Below, in pieces: positions 8,705 through 21,100 of a stretch of DNA of 64,000 bases. This stretch comes from Bacteroides propionicifaciens DSM 19291 = JCM 14649 (GTDB lineage Bacteria; Bacteroidota; Bacteroidia; Bacteroidales; Bacteroidaceae): positions 1 to 64,000 of the forward strand of contig NZ_AQWS01000010.1 in NCBI RefSeq assembly GCF_000375405.1, written 5' to 3'. Numbering within the stretch: position 1 is the stretch's first letter; every line of letters starts with the position of its first letter. Both the position numbers and the translations under genes were made by a program. The notes beneath the pieces were generated by a model. That model was not told where the DNA came from. It made no database searches and was given only the letters and a program-made list of their open reading frames with translations.

Positions 8705-9289
8705 CTATTTTTTGAGGAGATCGCCAACCATCTGCAATACTTGTGGAAGCAATGGATCTTGGTGATCGTTACGAATAACATAATCGACTTGCTCCATTTT
8801 CCACTCATCAGAAGCTTGTGCCAAAATGCGTTTTTTTATCAGTTCATGTGTAGAGTTATCGCGTGCCACAGCCCGATTAATACGCATAGTTTCGGGTGCA
8901 TAAACCAATACGGAGTAGTCAACTGCATCCAAGAAATTGGCTTCAAAAAGGATCGCCGACTCAAAACTCAAGATTTCTGCCTGATTATGAAATGCACACC
9001 AACGCTCAAAATCAACTCGTACACGTGGGTGTACAATCTGATTAATTCGAGCTGTATTACCAGGATTGTCAAAAAGATAAGCTGCAATGCATTGCTTATT
9101 TAGCTTACCATCAATATAAGATTGCTCACCCAATAGTTTTTTTATGTCGTTGATAATCCTATCATCACTCACCATTAGGCTTTTAGCCCTATCATCAGCA
9201 ATATATACAGGATATCCTAAAGCCTTTAGGATGCGCGATAAAACACTTTTACCACTCCCTATGCCACCAGTAATTCCAAGTTTAATCAT
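8705..9289 (-). CDS. coaE: Dephospho-CoA kinase
   Basis: The last step of coenzyme A synthesis: ATP-dependent phosphorylation of dephospho-CoA at the ribose 3'-OH. The protein of 194 residues opens with MIKLGITGGIGSGKS, a P-loop at the very N-terminus as in CoaE. Also seen are YIADDRAK and HPRVRVDFERW. ATG 9289 is chosen because the P-loop must be near the N-terminus; it overlaps the ybbR-like gene by 8 bases, indicating translational coupling. Confidence 0.93.
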   Translation of the reverse strand: MIKLGITGGIGSGKSVLSRILKALGYPVYIADDRAKSLMVSDDRIINDIKKLLGEQSYIDGKLNKQCIAAYLFDNPGNTARINQIVHPRVRVDFERWCAFHNQAEILSFESAILFEANFLDAVDYSVLVYAPETMRINRAVARDNSTHELIKKRILAQASDEWKMEQVDYVIRNDHQDPLLPQVLQMVGDLLKK

Positions 9290-10301
9290 ACGAATTAGTT
9301 GTTTTTTGTTCGATAAGAAAATCAACTTTACGAGGTGATACGCGTAGGCGTTGAACCCCCTGAGGGAACTTAGTTATCCGTAGTGTATAAGTCTCGGTAG
9401 TGAGATCTAATAGCTCTTGATAATCAATATCTACCATAAAATCGGCTGCTGAATAACGGTTAAAAGAACGCGTACCCACTTGAAATATTATATCAACAGC
9501 TGAAGGAAAAGTACGAAGTATCTTATCAGATGGAAAATTGGTTCCATGAAGTGGAACTCGAACCGTTTTTTCGGTAAGTATATCAATGGGAAGTTCCACC
9601 TGAATCTCTTCGGGTAGGTATTTTACACCTTTAATATACGCTAAGGGGACTTTAAGACTCGTAGAATCTGTTAAGTTGAGCTGCTCAATATCAGAAGTGT
9701 AAGCCACATTAATCTGCGATAATAGATCTGCAGGTGCATAGATCGAAACAGAGTCAGGTCGGATTATAGTATCTGTAATGATATATTGAGAATTAGCTTC
9801 AATCTTACCTTTTAGGCCTACAGGCACACGCTTAGCTACACCTCTAGCAAAGATAAATTCGAGTGAATCGGGCTCTATAGCCAATAATTTGGTAGAGGCA
9901 CTAAACTTAGAAGCAATTCTTTTCTCTAAGATTGTTGTAGCCAACTTAACCTCATTCATATTCCTTTTAGAAAAGGCTGTAAAATCAATCTCGACTGGTG
10001 ATAAATTACCACCTACAATATAATTTAATAAGACTGTTCCCTTATCTCTAACTTTAATATCAAGAGCCTCTACTCTATTGCTAGTTAAGACTAGGTTGTC
10101 GGGGACATGTATAAGCTTAACAGGGACTCTAAAGTCTCTATCATACTCATCATTTAGAGTTTGCAACAGCCAAAAAACAGACGCAATAGCAAAAAACAAT
10201 AAAAAAATAAAGAACTCTCTACTCTTTGGTCTGAGCAGAAAGTTCTTTACCTTATTAAATATCCTTTGAAAGGCTGTATTTATGTTCTGAATGTTGAACA
10301 T
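9282..10301 (-). CDS. YbbR-like domain protein, membrane anchored
   Basis: A 339-residue protein with one N-terminal membrane segment (about 28-46, FFIFLLFFAIASVFWLLQ) and an extracytoplasmic part of beta-rich YbbR repeats (about 50-330). In Firmicutes YbbR (CdaR) proteins control diadenylate cyclase; here no such gene is adjacent, so the role is unknown. The gene sits between yajC (18-base gap) and coaE (8-base overlap), a conserved Bacteroidota order. Confidence 0.8.
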   Translation of the reverse strand: MFNIQNINTAFQRIFNKVKNFLLRPKSREFFIFLLFFAIASVFWLLQTLNDEYDRDFRVPVKLIHVPDNLVLTSNRVEALDIKVRDKGTVLLNYIVGGNLSPVEIDFTAFSKRNMNEVKLATTILEKRIASKFSASTKLLAIEPDSLEFIFARGVAKRVPVGLKGKIEANSQYIITDTIIRPDSVSIYAPADLLSQINVAYTSDIEQLNLTDSTSLKVPLAYIKGVKYLPEEIQVELPIDILTEKTVRVPLHGTNFPSDKILRTFPSAVDIIFQVGTRSFNRYSAADFMVDIDYQELLDLTTETYTLRITKFPQGVQRLRVSPRKVDFLIEQKTTNSYD

Positions 10302-10319
10302 AGTTTATTCTCCTTTCAA

Positions 10320-10634
10320 CTATTTCTTTTTTTCTTGAACTGTTGGCTTTGCAAAAATAGAGCTAACGTCAATCATAATCTTAACGTTATTAGCTATTTG
10401 AAGCTCAACCATTGTACCATCGATGTTTTTGATTACACCATGAATACCACCAGCGGTGATAACTTCTTGATTAACTTCTAGGGTTTTACGGAAGTTAGCA
10501 ATCTCTTTTTGTTTTTTATTCTGTGGACGAATCATAAAAAAGTAGATAATCAGGAACATAGCACCTAACATAATCCACATAGGAATACTACTTTGTTGCC
10601 CTGCTGCTTGTAATAAAATGTTCATAAAGTTCAT
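10320..10634 (-). CDS. yajC: Preprotein translocase subunit YajC
   Basis: An accessory subunit of the SecDF-YajC complex. The protein of 104 residues has one membrane segment (about 19-36, MWIMLGAMFLIIYFFMIRP) followed by the cytoplasmic KNKKQKEIANF-type region and a small beta domain with AGGIHGVIKNIDG, all typical of YajC. The start is MNF (10634) or the ATG three codons later. It lies 49 bases after nusB. Confidence 0.93.
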   Translation of the reverse strand: MNFMNILLQAAGQQSSIPMWIMLGAMFLIIYFFMIRPQNKKQKEIANFRKTLEVNQEVITAGGIHGVIKNIDGTMVELQIANNVKIMIDVSSIFAKPTVQEKKK

Positions 10635-10683
10635 ATTTCTTTTTTTAAATTATAGCTATAACTTTGAGTATATAACAAAGTTA

Positions 10684-11610
10684 TTAGTTTTTAATTAATT
10701 TGTCTTCTTTTTTGAGTTCATTTACTATAGAATCTAACGTTCCATTAATAAAAGAGCCACTTTTTTGCGTACTATACAGTTTAGCTAAATCAAGATACTC
10801 GTTAAATGTTACATTTAAAGGTATGTTTGGAAAGTGATTAACTTCGGCAAGAGCACATTGCATTAATACAACATCCATAAGGGCAACACGATCAAGATCC
10901 CAGTTTTTGGTATTTTTACCAATCAAGCTACGATATTCATCGCCATTCTCAATGGTGTAACGAAACAGATTCACTGCAAACTCACGATCTTCATCATCTT
11001 TGTATTCACCTAAGAGAGGTTGATCTGCACCATTTTTATCTTCAAAACGTTTGATTGTTTTAAGAACAAAAGTATCAACAATCTCCTTATCGTCATTCCA
11101 ATAAAGACTCATGTCTTCTAATGTTTCATCTAGAGATTCGCTAGGACAAATGTAGTTTTTGTAAAGTTTTCTCCACAATTCCTTGTCATCTTCGTAAGTA
11201 GAAGTAGCAGATGCCATGTACTTTTTGTAGGTTGTAGAGTTCGTGATAAGCTCATAAAACTCTTTAACGGTGTTAAGATCGTCGCCCCAAGTACGTTTTT
11301 GGACCTCTTTATATTCCAATAAATCCTTGTTAGCAGCAAGCTGAGCAATGAACTTATTTTGAATAAACTTTAAATTGGGATTTAAATCTTCAGGAGTAGG
11401 AACTAATTTAGATTTCGACTTTTCGATACGGTTTTCAGCAAACTCTGTAATGGCTACCATTAAAAGTAGAAGATAATTATACAAATCGTGCGCTTTAGAA
11501 AGGCTAAAAAGCAGCTCTTTCTCAGCAGCTTTGATCGTTTTATCACCATTTTGATAGTATGCATAAACTATCTGTATCAATTTCAGACGAATAAGAACTC
11601 TGTTAATCAT
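10684..11610 (-). CDS. nusB: Transcription antitermination protein NusB
   Basis: NusB acts with NusE on boxA RNA in rRNA antitermination. The 308-residue length is about twice that of E. coli NusB but usual for Bacteroidota, which carry an enlarged N-terminal half. The C-terminal part has the NusB helical bundle: LFRYTIENGDEYRSLI, NWDLDRVALMDVVLMQ and FPNIPLNVTFNEYLDLAK. It heads the nusB-yajC-ybbR-coaE order. Confidence 0.92.
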   Translation of the reverse strand: MINRVLIRLKLIQIVYAYYQNGDKTIKAAEKELLFSLSKAHDLYNYLLLLMVAITEFAENRIEKSKSKLVPTPEDLNPNLKFIQNKFIAQLAANKDLLEYKEVQKRTWGDDLNTVKEFYELITNSTTYKKYMASATSTYEDDKELWRKLYKNYICPSESLDETLEDMSLYWNDDKEIVDTFVLKTIKRFEDKNGADQPLLGEYKDDEDREFAVNLFRYTIENGDEYRSLIGKNTKNWDLDRVALMDVVLMQCALAEVNHFPNIPLNVTFNEYLDLAKLYSTQKSGSFINGTLDSIVNELKKEDKLIKN

Positions 11611-11648
11611 AATTTAATACAATATATAATGCGGTTATTAACAAGAAG

Positions 11649-11656
11649 CAAAAGTA
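11649..11656 (-). promoter_or_regulatory. Candidate -7 box for nusB
   Basis: TACTTTTG on the minus strand matches TAnnTTTG, 38 bases before ATG 11610. The -33 region is weak. Confidence 0.45.
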
Positions 11657-11726
11657 GTTATTTTAGAGCATTAAACGCATAAAAAACATTTTTTTTATGT
11701 CTTATTTTATTCTTATCGCATTTTCT

Positions 11727-11757
11727 TTTGAGAGTATCAAAAAATTATCGAATTTTG
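11727..11757 (+). promoter_or_regulatory. Candidate promoter for the PUR-like gene
   Basis: TTTG (11727-11730), a 19-base spacer and GAATTTTG (11750-11757) fit the Bacteroidota promoter except for the first two -7 bases. It lies 35 bases before ATG 11793. Confidence 0.5.
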
Positions 11758-11792
11758 ACACCGATTTATAAACTGATCTATATATAAAGAGA

Positions 11793-12194
11793 ATGGAAGA
11801 CTTAAAGATGAATAACGACGCAGTTTTTAATGATAAAGAAATAATCTTTTCAAAAGCTATTAAAGCAGGTAAACGAATCTATTATCTTGATGTAAAAAGG
11901 AATAGAAAAGACGAACTTTTTTTAGCTATAACAGAGAGTAAGAAAACAGTTACTGGCGAAGGCGAAAACGCTAGAGTGAGCTTTGAAAAACATAAGATTT
12001 TTCTTTATAAAGAAGATTTCGAAAAGTTTTCACAAGGCTTCCAAGAAGCACTTAGCTACATTGAAGAAAAGCAAGGAAAGCATGATCCATTAAGCATGAA
12101 CTATAATTCTGAATCAACCGATGAATCAGAAAAACTCATGGTAGAATCAGAACTTGGTAACAATGAGATAAAAATAGATATAGACTTTGAGTAA
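11793..12194 (+). CDS. PUR-alpha-like nucleic-acid-binding protein (DUF3276)
   Basis: A 133-residue protein. Residues about 15-100 form one PUR repeat: IIFSKAIKAGKRIYYLDVK, DELFLAITESKK, and FEKHKIFLYKEDFEKF, the pattern of the bacterial PUR family (DUF3276), whose members bind single-stranded DNA or RNA, as BpuR does in Borrelia. A long acidic tail follows (about 100-133, rich in Glu, Asp and Ser). The start is ATG 11793, with MNN at 11808 as alternative. Its regulatory target is not visible. Confidence 0.8.
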   Translation: MEDLKMNNDAVFNDKEIIFSKAIKAGKRIYYLDVKRNRKDELFLAITESKKTVTGEGENARVSFEKHKIFLYKEDFEKFSQGFQEALSYIEEKQGKHDPLSMNYNSESTDESEKLMVESELGNNEIKIDIDFE

Positions 12195-12199
12195 AAAAG

Positions 12200-12230
12200 T
12201 TTGAATATTGAGATTTTATCACTATTTTTG
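12200..12230 (+). promoter_or_regulatory. Promoter for L25-pth-S4 genes
   Basis: TTTG (12200-12203), exactly 19 bases, then TATTTTTG (12223-12230): a full match to the Bacteroidota consensus. It leaves a leader of about 95 bases before ATG 12331 that contains two hairpins (ATGTGA-gtag-TCACAT and AATTAAG...CTTAATT). Confidence 0.75.
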
Positions 12231-12330
12231 CACCGCTTTTTACAGCATACTATGTGAGTAGTCACATCGTGTAATGGTAAATTAAGCAATTTAGAACTTA
12301 ATTTTAGAGTAACACAAAAAAAGATTTAAA

Positions 12331-12921
12331 ATGAAATCAATCGCAATTAACGGCTCATCAAGAGTTATTGCTGAGCGTTCATCAGAACAAGCTAGAGCAA
12401 TCAAAGAAATCCGTGCAAACGGTGGTATCCCATGTGTATTATATGGTGGTGAAACAAACGTTCACTTTGTTGTAGAAGCAAGCAATGTTCGTCATTTAGT
12501 TTATACTCCTGACATTTTTGTTATCGATCTTGAGATTGATGGTAAAACTACTAAGGCGATCCTTAAAGATATCCAATTTCACCCAGTTACAGATGCTATC
12601 CTTCACATTGACTTCTATGAAGTAAGTGAAAATGAGCCAATCGTAATGGAAGTACCTATTAGACTTACAGGTCTTGCTAAAGGTGTTAAAGCTGGGGGTA
12701 AACTTCAACCACAAACTAGAAAACTGAAAGTTAAAGCTCTATACAATCACATCCCTGAAAGATTGATGATTGATGTATCTAACCTTGACCTTGGTAAAAC
12801 TATCAAAGTAGGTGAAGTATCTTTCGAAAACCTTGAAATTTTAAATGCAAAAGCTGCTGTAATCTGTGCCGTAAGATTGACACGTGCTGCAAGAGGTCTT
12901 GCAGGTGCTGCAGAGAAATAA
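12331..12921 (+). CDS. rplY: Large ribosomal subunit protein L25 (Ctc type)
   Basis: A 5S-rRNA-binding ribosomal protein. At 196 residues it is the long CTC form: N-terminal L25 domain (about 5-95, with IPCVLYGG and [17 protein letters not shown]) and a C-terminal beta domain (about 100-185, with [17 protein letters not shown]). Its stop overlaps the pth start by one base (TAATG), so the two are translationally coupled. Confidence 0.95.
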   Translation: MKSIAINGSSRVIAERSSEQARAIKEIRANGGIPCVLYGGETNVHFVVEASNVRHLVYTPDIFVIDLEIDGKTTKAILKDIQFHPVTDAILHIDFYEVSENEPIVMEVPIRLTGLAKGVKAGGKLQPQTRKLKVKALYNHIPERLMIDVSNLDLGKTIKVGEVSFENLEILNAKAAVICAVRLTRAARGLAGAAEK

Positions 12922-13487
12922 TGAAATATTTAATTGTTGGATTGGGTAATATTGGTCCTGAGTACCACGAGACCCGACACAATATAGGATTTATGATATT
13001 GGACGCTTTTGCTAAAGCGTCCAATGTTGTTTTTAGTGACAACAGATATGGAGCAGTCGGCACAACCTCCATCAAAGGACGTCAACTCATATTATTGAAG
13101 CCTTCAACTTATATGAACCTAAGCGGGAATGCTGTTCGTTACTGGATGCAAAAAGAGAAAATTCCGTTAGAAAACGTCTTAATCTTAGTAGATGATTTAG
13201 CACTACCCTACGGTACACTTAGGCTAAAAAGCAAGGGAAGCGATGCAGGTCACAACGGCCTAAAACACATTGCACAAATCTTGGGAACACAAAACTATGC
13301 TCGTTTACGATTTGGAATCGGCAGTGAGTTTAGTCGTGGACACCAAATAGATTACGTACTTAACCCATTCTCTAGCGAAGAGCTATCAGAAATGGATGAG
13401 CATATAAAAGTAGCACAAGACATTATTAAAAGTTTTTGCTTAGCTGGGATAGACATTACAATGAACCAGTTTAACAAAAGAAAATAA
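12921..13487 (+). CDS. pth: Peptidyl-tRNA hydrolase
   Basis: Frees tRNA from peptidyl-tRNA dropped by ribosomes. All 188 residues fit bacterial Pth: [21 protein letters not shown] with the catalytic His of [42 protein letters not shown] and RLRFGIG. Start ATG 12921 overlaps the L25 stop. L25-pth linkage is common in bacteria. Confidence 0.96.
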   Translation: MKYLIVGLGNIGPEYHETRHNIGFMILDAFAKASNVVFSDNRYGAVGTTSIKGRQLILLKPSTYMNLSGNAVRYWMQKEKIPLENVLILVDDLALPYGTLRLKSKGSDAGHNGLKHIAQILGTQNYARLRFGIGSEFSRGHQIDYVLNPFSSEELSEMDEHIKVAQDIIKSFCLAGIDITMNQFNKRK

Positions 13488-13506
13488 TAAATTAAAATAC
13501 AATATT

Positions 13507-13920
13507 ATGGCTGAAGCACGATTGGATAAATGGTTATGGGCAGTCCGAATATTTAAGACACGCTCAATAGCAGCTGATGCTTGCAAAAAAAACCGAATCT
13601 CGGTAAATAATGCACCAGCAAAACCCTCGAAAGTAATTAAAGAGGGAGACATCGTTAGTGTTAGGAAGCCTCCTATAACCTATTCCTTTGAAGTTTTAAA
13701 AACTATCGACAAACGCGTAGGCGCAAAACTAGTCGATGAGATGAGAAAAAATGTTACCCCAGCCTCAGAGTACGAATTACTCGAAAGCGCTCGAATCGGT
13801 GGTTTTATTGATCGAGCCAAAGGGACTGGACGACCAACCAAAAAAGACAGAAGACAGATTGAAGATTTTTCTGAACTTACCTTCTTTGGTGATTTTGATG
13901 AAGATTGGGACGAGGAGTAA
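13507..13920 (+). CDS. hslR: S4-domain RNA-binding protein (Hsp15-like)
   Basis: The protein of 137 residues has an N-terminal S4 domain (about 1-65): RLDKWLWAVRIFKTRS, DACKKNRISVNN and PSKVIKEGDIV. A basic and then acidic C-terminal tail follows, as in Hsp15. Hsp15 binds 50S subunits carrying a nascent chain and helps recycle them, which fits its place after pth. It lies 19 bases after pth and is closed by a strong terminator. Confidence 0.9.
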   Translation: MAEARLDKWLWAVRIFKTRSIAADACKKNRISVNNAPAKPSKVIKEGDIVSVRKPPITYSFEVLKTIDKRVGAKLVDEMRKNVTPASEYELLESARIGGFIDRAKGTGRPTKKDRRQIEDFSELTFFGDFDEDWDEE

Positions 13921-13945
13921 TCCTAACACCTTTATATACAGATAT

Positions 13946-13987
13946 AAAAACTCCTGATTGAACTATAGTGTTTAATCAGGAGTTTTT
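13946..13987. terminator. Bidirectional terminator between hslR and gcvT
   Basis: A perfect 14-pair stem (13946-13959 with 13974-13987) carries A-run and T-run ends, so it can stop both converging transcripts. Confidence 0.85.
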
Positions 13988-14009
13988 GGTTTGTTTCTAT
14001 ATCTGTTAT

Positions 14010-15095
14010 TTATTTGCGGAAAGGGGGCTTACTAATCTTAGCCTTAAGGCTTCTATTTCTTACCTGAATAAAGATTTCCGTACCCTCAGTGGCATGTTCT
14101 GTCTTAACATACCCCATACCGATTCCGATTTTAAGTGAAGGCGACATCGTCCCAGATGTTACCTCACCAATAACTTCACCATCAGCATCAACGATAGGAT
14201 ACCCTTGACGAGGCACACCCTTATCTTCGAGTACAAAAGCGATAAGTTTGCGCTTTACACCGTCAGCTTTTTGTTTCTCTAAAATCTCACGTCCAATAAA
14301 GTTTTTGCCTTCAACGAACTTAGTAATCCAACCCAATCCTGCCTCAAGCGGTGTAGTTGTGTCGGACATATCATTGCCATAAAGGTTAAAACCCATTTCT
14401 AAACGTAGTGTATCGCGAGCACCAAGACCAATAGGCTGAATTCCGAACTCCTCACCAGCATCAAAAATAGCATCCCAAATCTGCATCGCATGCTCTGGGT
14501 AAAAATAAAGCTCAAAACCTCCAGCACCAGTATAACCAGTATTAGAGATGATAACATCCGACACACCAGCTAACTCATCAACAACAAAGCTATAATAAGG
14601 AATATCCTTGAGATCAACCTTAGTCAGCTTCTGAAGTGTATCAATAGCTTTAGGTCCTTGAACAGCTAGTTGAGCCATCCATGAAGAGGCATTGTCAAGC
14701 TCAGCACCAACTGTATTTTGAGCTACACACCATTTCCAATCTTTCTCGGTATTCGAGGCATTAACAACCAAGAGGTATTTCTCTTCGTCATATTTATAAA
14801 CCAAAAAGTCGTCAATTATACCACCATTCTCGTTTACGAAACAAGAATACTGGATCTTACCAACCTTAAGTTTGTTTACATCGTTTGAGGTAACACGTTG
14901 CAAAAAGTCAAGGGCTTTACTTCCCTTTACCCAAATTTCGCCCATATGCGAAACATCAAACACTCCTACTCCCGAGCATACGGTTAGGTGTTCATCTATT
15001 ATACCTTGATATTGGATGGGCATGTCAAAGCCTGCAAATTCATGCATTTTTGCTCCCAACTCAATATGTTTCTGTGTAAATGGTGTGGTCTTCAT
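14010..15095 (-). CDS. gcvT: Aminomethyltransferase (glycine cleavage T protein)
   Basis: T protein of the glycine cleavage system: moves the aminomethyl carbon from H-protein lipoate to tetrahydrofolate. The 361 residues include [66 protein letters not shown] and the C-terminal barrel with [18 protein letters not shown], all typical. The H and P protein genes are not in this window. It is 42 bases after pepT, probably cotranscribed. Confidence 0.95.
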   Translation of the reverse strand: MKTTPFTQKHIELGAKMHEFAGFDMPIQYQGIIDEHLTVCSGVGVFDVSHMGEIWVKGSKALDFLQRVTSNDVNKLKVGKIQYSCFVNENGGIIDDFLVYKYDEEKYLLVVNASNTEKDWKWCVAQNTVGAELDNASSWMAQLAVQGPKAIDTLQKLTKVDLKDIPYYSFVVDELAGVSDVIISNTGYTGAGGFELYFYPEHAMQIWDAIFDAGEEFGIQPIGLGARDTLRLEMGFNLYGNDMSDTTTPLEAGLGWITKFVEGKNFIGREILEKQKADGVKRKLIAFVLEDKGVPRQGYPIVDADGEVIGEVTSGTMSPSLKIGIGMGYVKTEHATEGTEIFIQVRNRSLKAKISKPPFRK

Positions 15096-15137
15096 GTTAT
15101 TTTTTTTTATAGTTAAAAGTCAGATTAATATTATTGA

Positions 15138-16361
15138 TTAGACCTTCGCTATTCGTTGAACTAGTTCTACGATAACTTTGGTGGCTTTTTCCATATTTTG
15201 AATAGGCACAAACTCATATCTCCCGTGAAAGTTTAAGCCTCCGGCAAAGATATTAGGACAAGGTAAACCCTTGAATGAAAGTTGAGCACCATCAGTACCT
15301 CCACGAATCGCTTTAATATTGGGTTCTACACCAACAGTTTTCATAGCTTCGGCAGCCAAGTCAATAATATGCATCATAGGTTCAATCTTTTCACGCATAT
15401 TGTAATATTGGTCTTTCAATTCCAAATCAACCGTACCTGAACCCAATTCGGCATTCAATCTCTTGACAAACTCAGTCACTTTTTGCTTACGCTCTTCGAA
15501 TATTTTACGATCGTGATCACGTATAATATAAGTCAGGGTTGTTTTATCAACTCCTCCTTCAATACCTACAAGGTGATAAAAACCTTCGTATTTATCAGTG
15601 TGTTCAGGTGTTTCGTGACGTGGAAACATCGAAATTAGCTGATTAGCGATTGTAATTGAGTTAATCATCTTATTTTTAGCATACCCTGGATGCACATTAC
15701 GGCCTTGTATTGTAATAACAGCCGAAGCAGCATTGAAGTTTTCAAACTCCAGCTCTCCTAGCTCACCGCCATCCATTGTGTAAGCCCATTCACAGCCAAA
15801 TTTCTCAACGTCAAACTTGTGAGCACCGAGACCTATTTCCTCATCTGGATTAAAACCAACTCGGATTTTACCGTGTTTAATCTCTGGGTTATTAATAAGG
15901 TACTCCATAGCAGTAACAATTTCAGCAATTCCAGCCTTATCATCAGCTCCTAGAAGCGTGTGACCATTGGTCACAATTAAGTCTTCACCTTTATGATTCA
16001 AAAGCTCAGGAAACTGTTTGGGTGAAAGTATGATGTTTTCTTTATTGCATAGAATGATATCACTCCCATCATATTTTTCTACAATTCTGGGAGAAACATC
16101 TTTGCCCGTCATATCAGGACTCGTGTCTAAATGAGCAATAAAGCCAACAGTAGGTACATCCTTATCTATATTAGATGGCAAAGTAGCAAACAGATAGCCA
16201 TTCTCATCAAGAGTAACTTCACTAAGCCCTAGTGCGATTAGCTCTTCTTTAAGGTATTTGGCAAATACCATTTGACCAGGAGTACTTGGTGTTATATTAG
16301 TGGTGTCATCAGACATCGTATCAAAGCTAACATACTTCAAAAAACGTTCTGTTATTGTCAT
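15138..16361 (-). CDS. pepT: Peptidase T (tripeptide aminopeptidase)
   Basis: A cytoplasmic dizinc M20 aminopeptidase that removes N-terminal residues from tripeptides. Metal and catalytic motifs are visible: [34 protein letters not shown], and [15 protein letters not shown]. The 407-residue length is standard. It is the first gene of pepT-gcvT. Confidence 0.95.
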   Translation of the reverse strand: MTITERFLKYVSFDTMSDDTTNITPSTPGQMVFAKYLKEELIALGLSEVTLDENGYLFATLPSNIDKDVPTVGFIAHLDTSPDMTGKDVSPRIVEKYDGSDIILCNKENIILSPKQFPELLNHKGEDLIVTNGHTLLGADDKAGIAEIVTAMEYLINNPEIKHGKIRVGFNPDEEIGLGAHKFDVEKFGCEWAYTMDGGELGELEFENFNAASAVITIQGRNVHPGYAKNKMINSITIANQLISMFPRHETPEHTDKYEGFYHLVGIEGGVDKTTLTYIIRDHDRKIFEERKQKVTEFVKRLNAELGSGTVDLELKDQYYNMREKIEPMMHIIDLAAEAMKTVGVEPNIKAIRGGTDGAQLSFKGLPCPNIFAGGLNFHGRYEFVPIQNMEKATKVIVELVQRIAKV

Positions 16362-17947
<1,586 letters not shown>

Positions 17948-17974
17948 TCTATCTGATTAATAAATAGCATATTT

Positions 17975-18013
17975 TACCCCCTTAAAGTTTCATCTTAAAA
18001 CTTTAAGGGGGTA
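17975..18013 (+). terminator. Terminator of eno
   Basis: A perfect 16-pair stem (17975-17990 with 17998-18013) with a 7-base loop is followed by TTTTATATTTT. It lies 27 bases past the eno stop. Confidence 0.88.
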
Positions 18014-18056
18014 TTTTATATTTTCTCAAATTTATACTATTCCCTAATAATTGTAT

Positions 18057-18064
18057 TATCTTTG
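18057..18064 (+). promoter_or_regulatory. -7 box of purL
   Basis: TATCTTTG is an exact match to the Bacteroidota -7 element. The -33 region is poor. Transcription would start near 18070, leaving a leader of about 100 bases. Confidence 0.6.
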
Positions 18065-18069
18065 TGAGT

Positions 18070-18172
18070 ATTGAGCGTGTTGCTCTTCGCAACTGGCTCG
18101 CAGCAGGGCTAAAACCTGCATTAACGCGAGAAAGTTTAGTTTCTTAATCTTAATCGTTAATTTTAGAACTAC
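18070..18172 (+). promoter_or_regulatory. Structured leader of purL
   Basis: Hairpin 1: GTTGC (18079-18083) with GCAAC (18089-18093). Hairpin 2: CTCGC (18097-18101) with GCGAG (18126-18130) enclosing GCAGG (18103-18107) paired with CCTGC (18115-18119), a 7-base loop GCTAAAA and a 6-base internal bulge. An alternative pairing GAGC/GCTC (18073-18085) competes with hairpin 1. It does not match a riboswitch consensus I can name. A regulatory role is inferred from length, structure and position before a purine gene. Confidence 0.4.
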
Positions 18173-21100
18173 ATGATCCTTTTTTTTAAAACGACCAACG
18201 AGACCCTTATTGCGGTAAACTGCAATCAAGACTTACCTCCTGCAGACAAAGAGAAATTAGCCTGGTTATTTAGCGAGGCAATCCCATTAGAAGAAGAAAC
18301 CATATCGGGTTATCTTGTGGGACCCAGACCTGAAATGATCACTCCTTGGAGTACAAACGCCGTAGAAATAACCCAAAACATGGGGATACAAGGAATAGAA
18401 CGAATTGAAGAATTCTATCCTGTAGAAAACGAACGCGCTGATTACGACCCTATGCTACAGCATTTATACGAAGGTCTTAATCAGCGCATTTTTATTTCTC
18501 AGAGAATTCCTGAACCCATTAAGACTATCGAGGATATTACTCTGTACAACGAACAAGAAGGCTTAGCGATGTCAATTGAAGAGATCGATTATCTAAAACA
18601 ATTAGAAACTGACCTTGGACGCAAACTGACAGACTCTGAAGTTTTCGGATTCGCACAAATCAACTCAGAACACTGCCGCCATAAGATATTTGGTGGAACC
18701 TTTATTATCGACGGACAAGAAAGAGAATCATCGCTCTTTGATATGATTAAAAAAACAACTCGGGAGAATCCCAACGCAGTTGTATCGGCATACAAAGATA
18801 ACGTAGCTTTCTCGAGAGGACCAAAGGTAGAACTCTTCGCACCTACCCAACACAGCACTTCAGACTATTTCACCACACGAGAGATTGAGAGCGTAATCTC
18901 ACTCAAAGCCGAAACTCATAACTTCCCAACAACCGTAGAGCCCTTCAACGGTGCATCAACTGGTACAGGCGGTGAAATTAGAGACCGTATGGCTGGCGGA
19001 AAAGGATCATGGCCCATTGCAGGTACAGCAGTATATATGACTTCTTATACAAGAGTAGAAGATGATCGCAAATGGGAACATATACTACCCGTTCGTAATT
19101 GGTTATACCAAACTCCTATCGAAATCTTAATTAAAGCATCTAATGGTGCTTCTGATTTTGGTAATAAGTTTGGACAACCCCTAATCTGTGGTTCGGTTCT
19201 TACTTTTGAGCACACCGAAAACAACGAGGTTTACGGATACGATAAAGTGATTATGCTTGCTGGCGGTGTAGGTTACGGCCGCAAAGAAGACAGCATAAAA
19301 GGTAAACCCGAAAAAGGAAATAAAATAGTAGTGCTCGGTGGTGACAACTACCGCATCGGACTTGGTGGTGGTTCTGTATCATCTGTTGATACCGGACGAT
19401 ACAATAGCGGTATTGAGCTCAATGCTGTCCAACGTGCCAATGCTGAGATGCAAAAAAGAGCAAACAACGTTATACGTGCGCTTACTGAACAAGAGCACAA
19501 CCCCATTATTTCAATTCATGACCACGGATCAGCAGGACATGTTAACTGCTTATCAGAGCTTGTTGAAGGCTGTGGTGGTGAGATTGATATGACTAAGCTT
19601 CCAATTGGTGATAAAACATTATCTGCCAAAGAGATTATAGCTAACGAGTCGCAAGAACGTATGGGCTTACTAATTGAAAAAAAGGCTATTGAGCAGGTTC
19701 AAAAAATAGCTGAACGTGAAAGAGCACCCATGTATATAGTTGGTGAAACTACAGGTGACGACCGCTTTAGCTTTGTGCAAGGCGATGGTGTACGCCCATT
19801 TGATCTAAGTATGGAACAAATGTTTGGTTCATCACCCAAAACCATCATGGACGATAAAACGGTTGAACGCAACTACGAAATGCCAACCTATGAAATAAGC
19901 AAGCTCAACGAATATCTTGACGATGTATTACAACTTGAAGCTGTTGCTTGTAAAGATTGGCTTACTAATAAGGTAGACCGTTCGGTAACAGGTAAAGTAG
20001 CGCGTCAACAATGTCAAGGTGAAATTCAACTTCCACTTAGCGACTGTGGTGTTGTAGCTTTAGACTATAAAGGCAAAAAAGGTATTGCAACCTCTATAGG
20101 ACATGCCCCACAAGCCGGCCTAGCAAACCCTGCACATGGATCAGTCTTAGCAGTAAGTGAAGCATTAACTAATCTTATATTCGCTCCCCTAACCGATGGC
20201 TTAGATACTGTATCACTATCGGCGAACTGGATGTGGCCTTGTCGTTCTCAACAAGGAGAAGACGCTCGTCTATATACAGCAGTAGAAGCTTTGAGCAACT
20301 TCTGTTGTGACTTAGGCATTAATGTACCTACAGGTAAGGACTCCCTTTCGATGACACAGAAATATCCTAATGGAGATCGTGTTATTGCACCTGGAACAGT
20401 TATAGTTTCGGCAATGGGCGAAGTATCTGATGTTAAGAAAGTGGTTTCTCCAGTAATGGTAAATAAACCTAAGACATCATTCTACCATATTGACTTCAGC
20501 TTCGATGAACTCAAACTTGGAGGTTCTGCATTTGCTCAAACTCTAGGCAAGGTGGGACAAGACGCACCGACAGTTCAAAACACTGAGTATTTTAAAGATG
20601 TTTTCAATGCTGTACAAGGCTTAATAAACAAAGGCCATATCTTATCAGGTCACGATATATCTGCTGGAGGTTTAATCACAGCACTACTCGAAATGTGCTT
20701 TGCAAATACCGACGGTGGTATGGAAATCAACTTGGATGTATTCGCCGAAGAAGACTTAATTAAGATTCTTTTTGCTGAAAACCCAGGAATCATCGTTCAG
20801 ATTGAAGATAAGAAAGCTGATAGCCTACTCGATCTTTTAGAAGAAGAAGGAGTTGGTATTGTTCGCATCGGGCGTCCTACAGACGAAAGACATATCCTTG
20901 TGAGCAAAAACAAAGCAACCTACCAGTTTGGCATCGATTATTTACGAGACGTATGGTATTCTAGCTCATACATCATGGATAAACACCAATCTCAAAATGG
21001 CATGGCCAAAGAGCGTTTTACAAACTATAAAGAACAACCATTAGAATTTGCTTATCCACCTCATTTTAGTGGTAAACTAGCTCAATATAAGCTGAATGCT

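Noticed and set aside
18070-18130. ZTP riboswitch before purL
   Set aside because: AACTGGC resembles one half of the ZTP consensus, and the gene is right, but the second conserved part (CCGCCTGGGC-like) is not found downstream.
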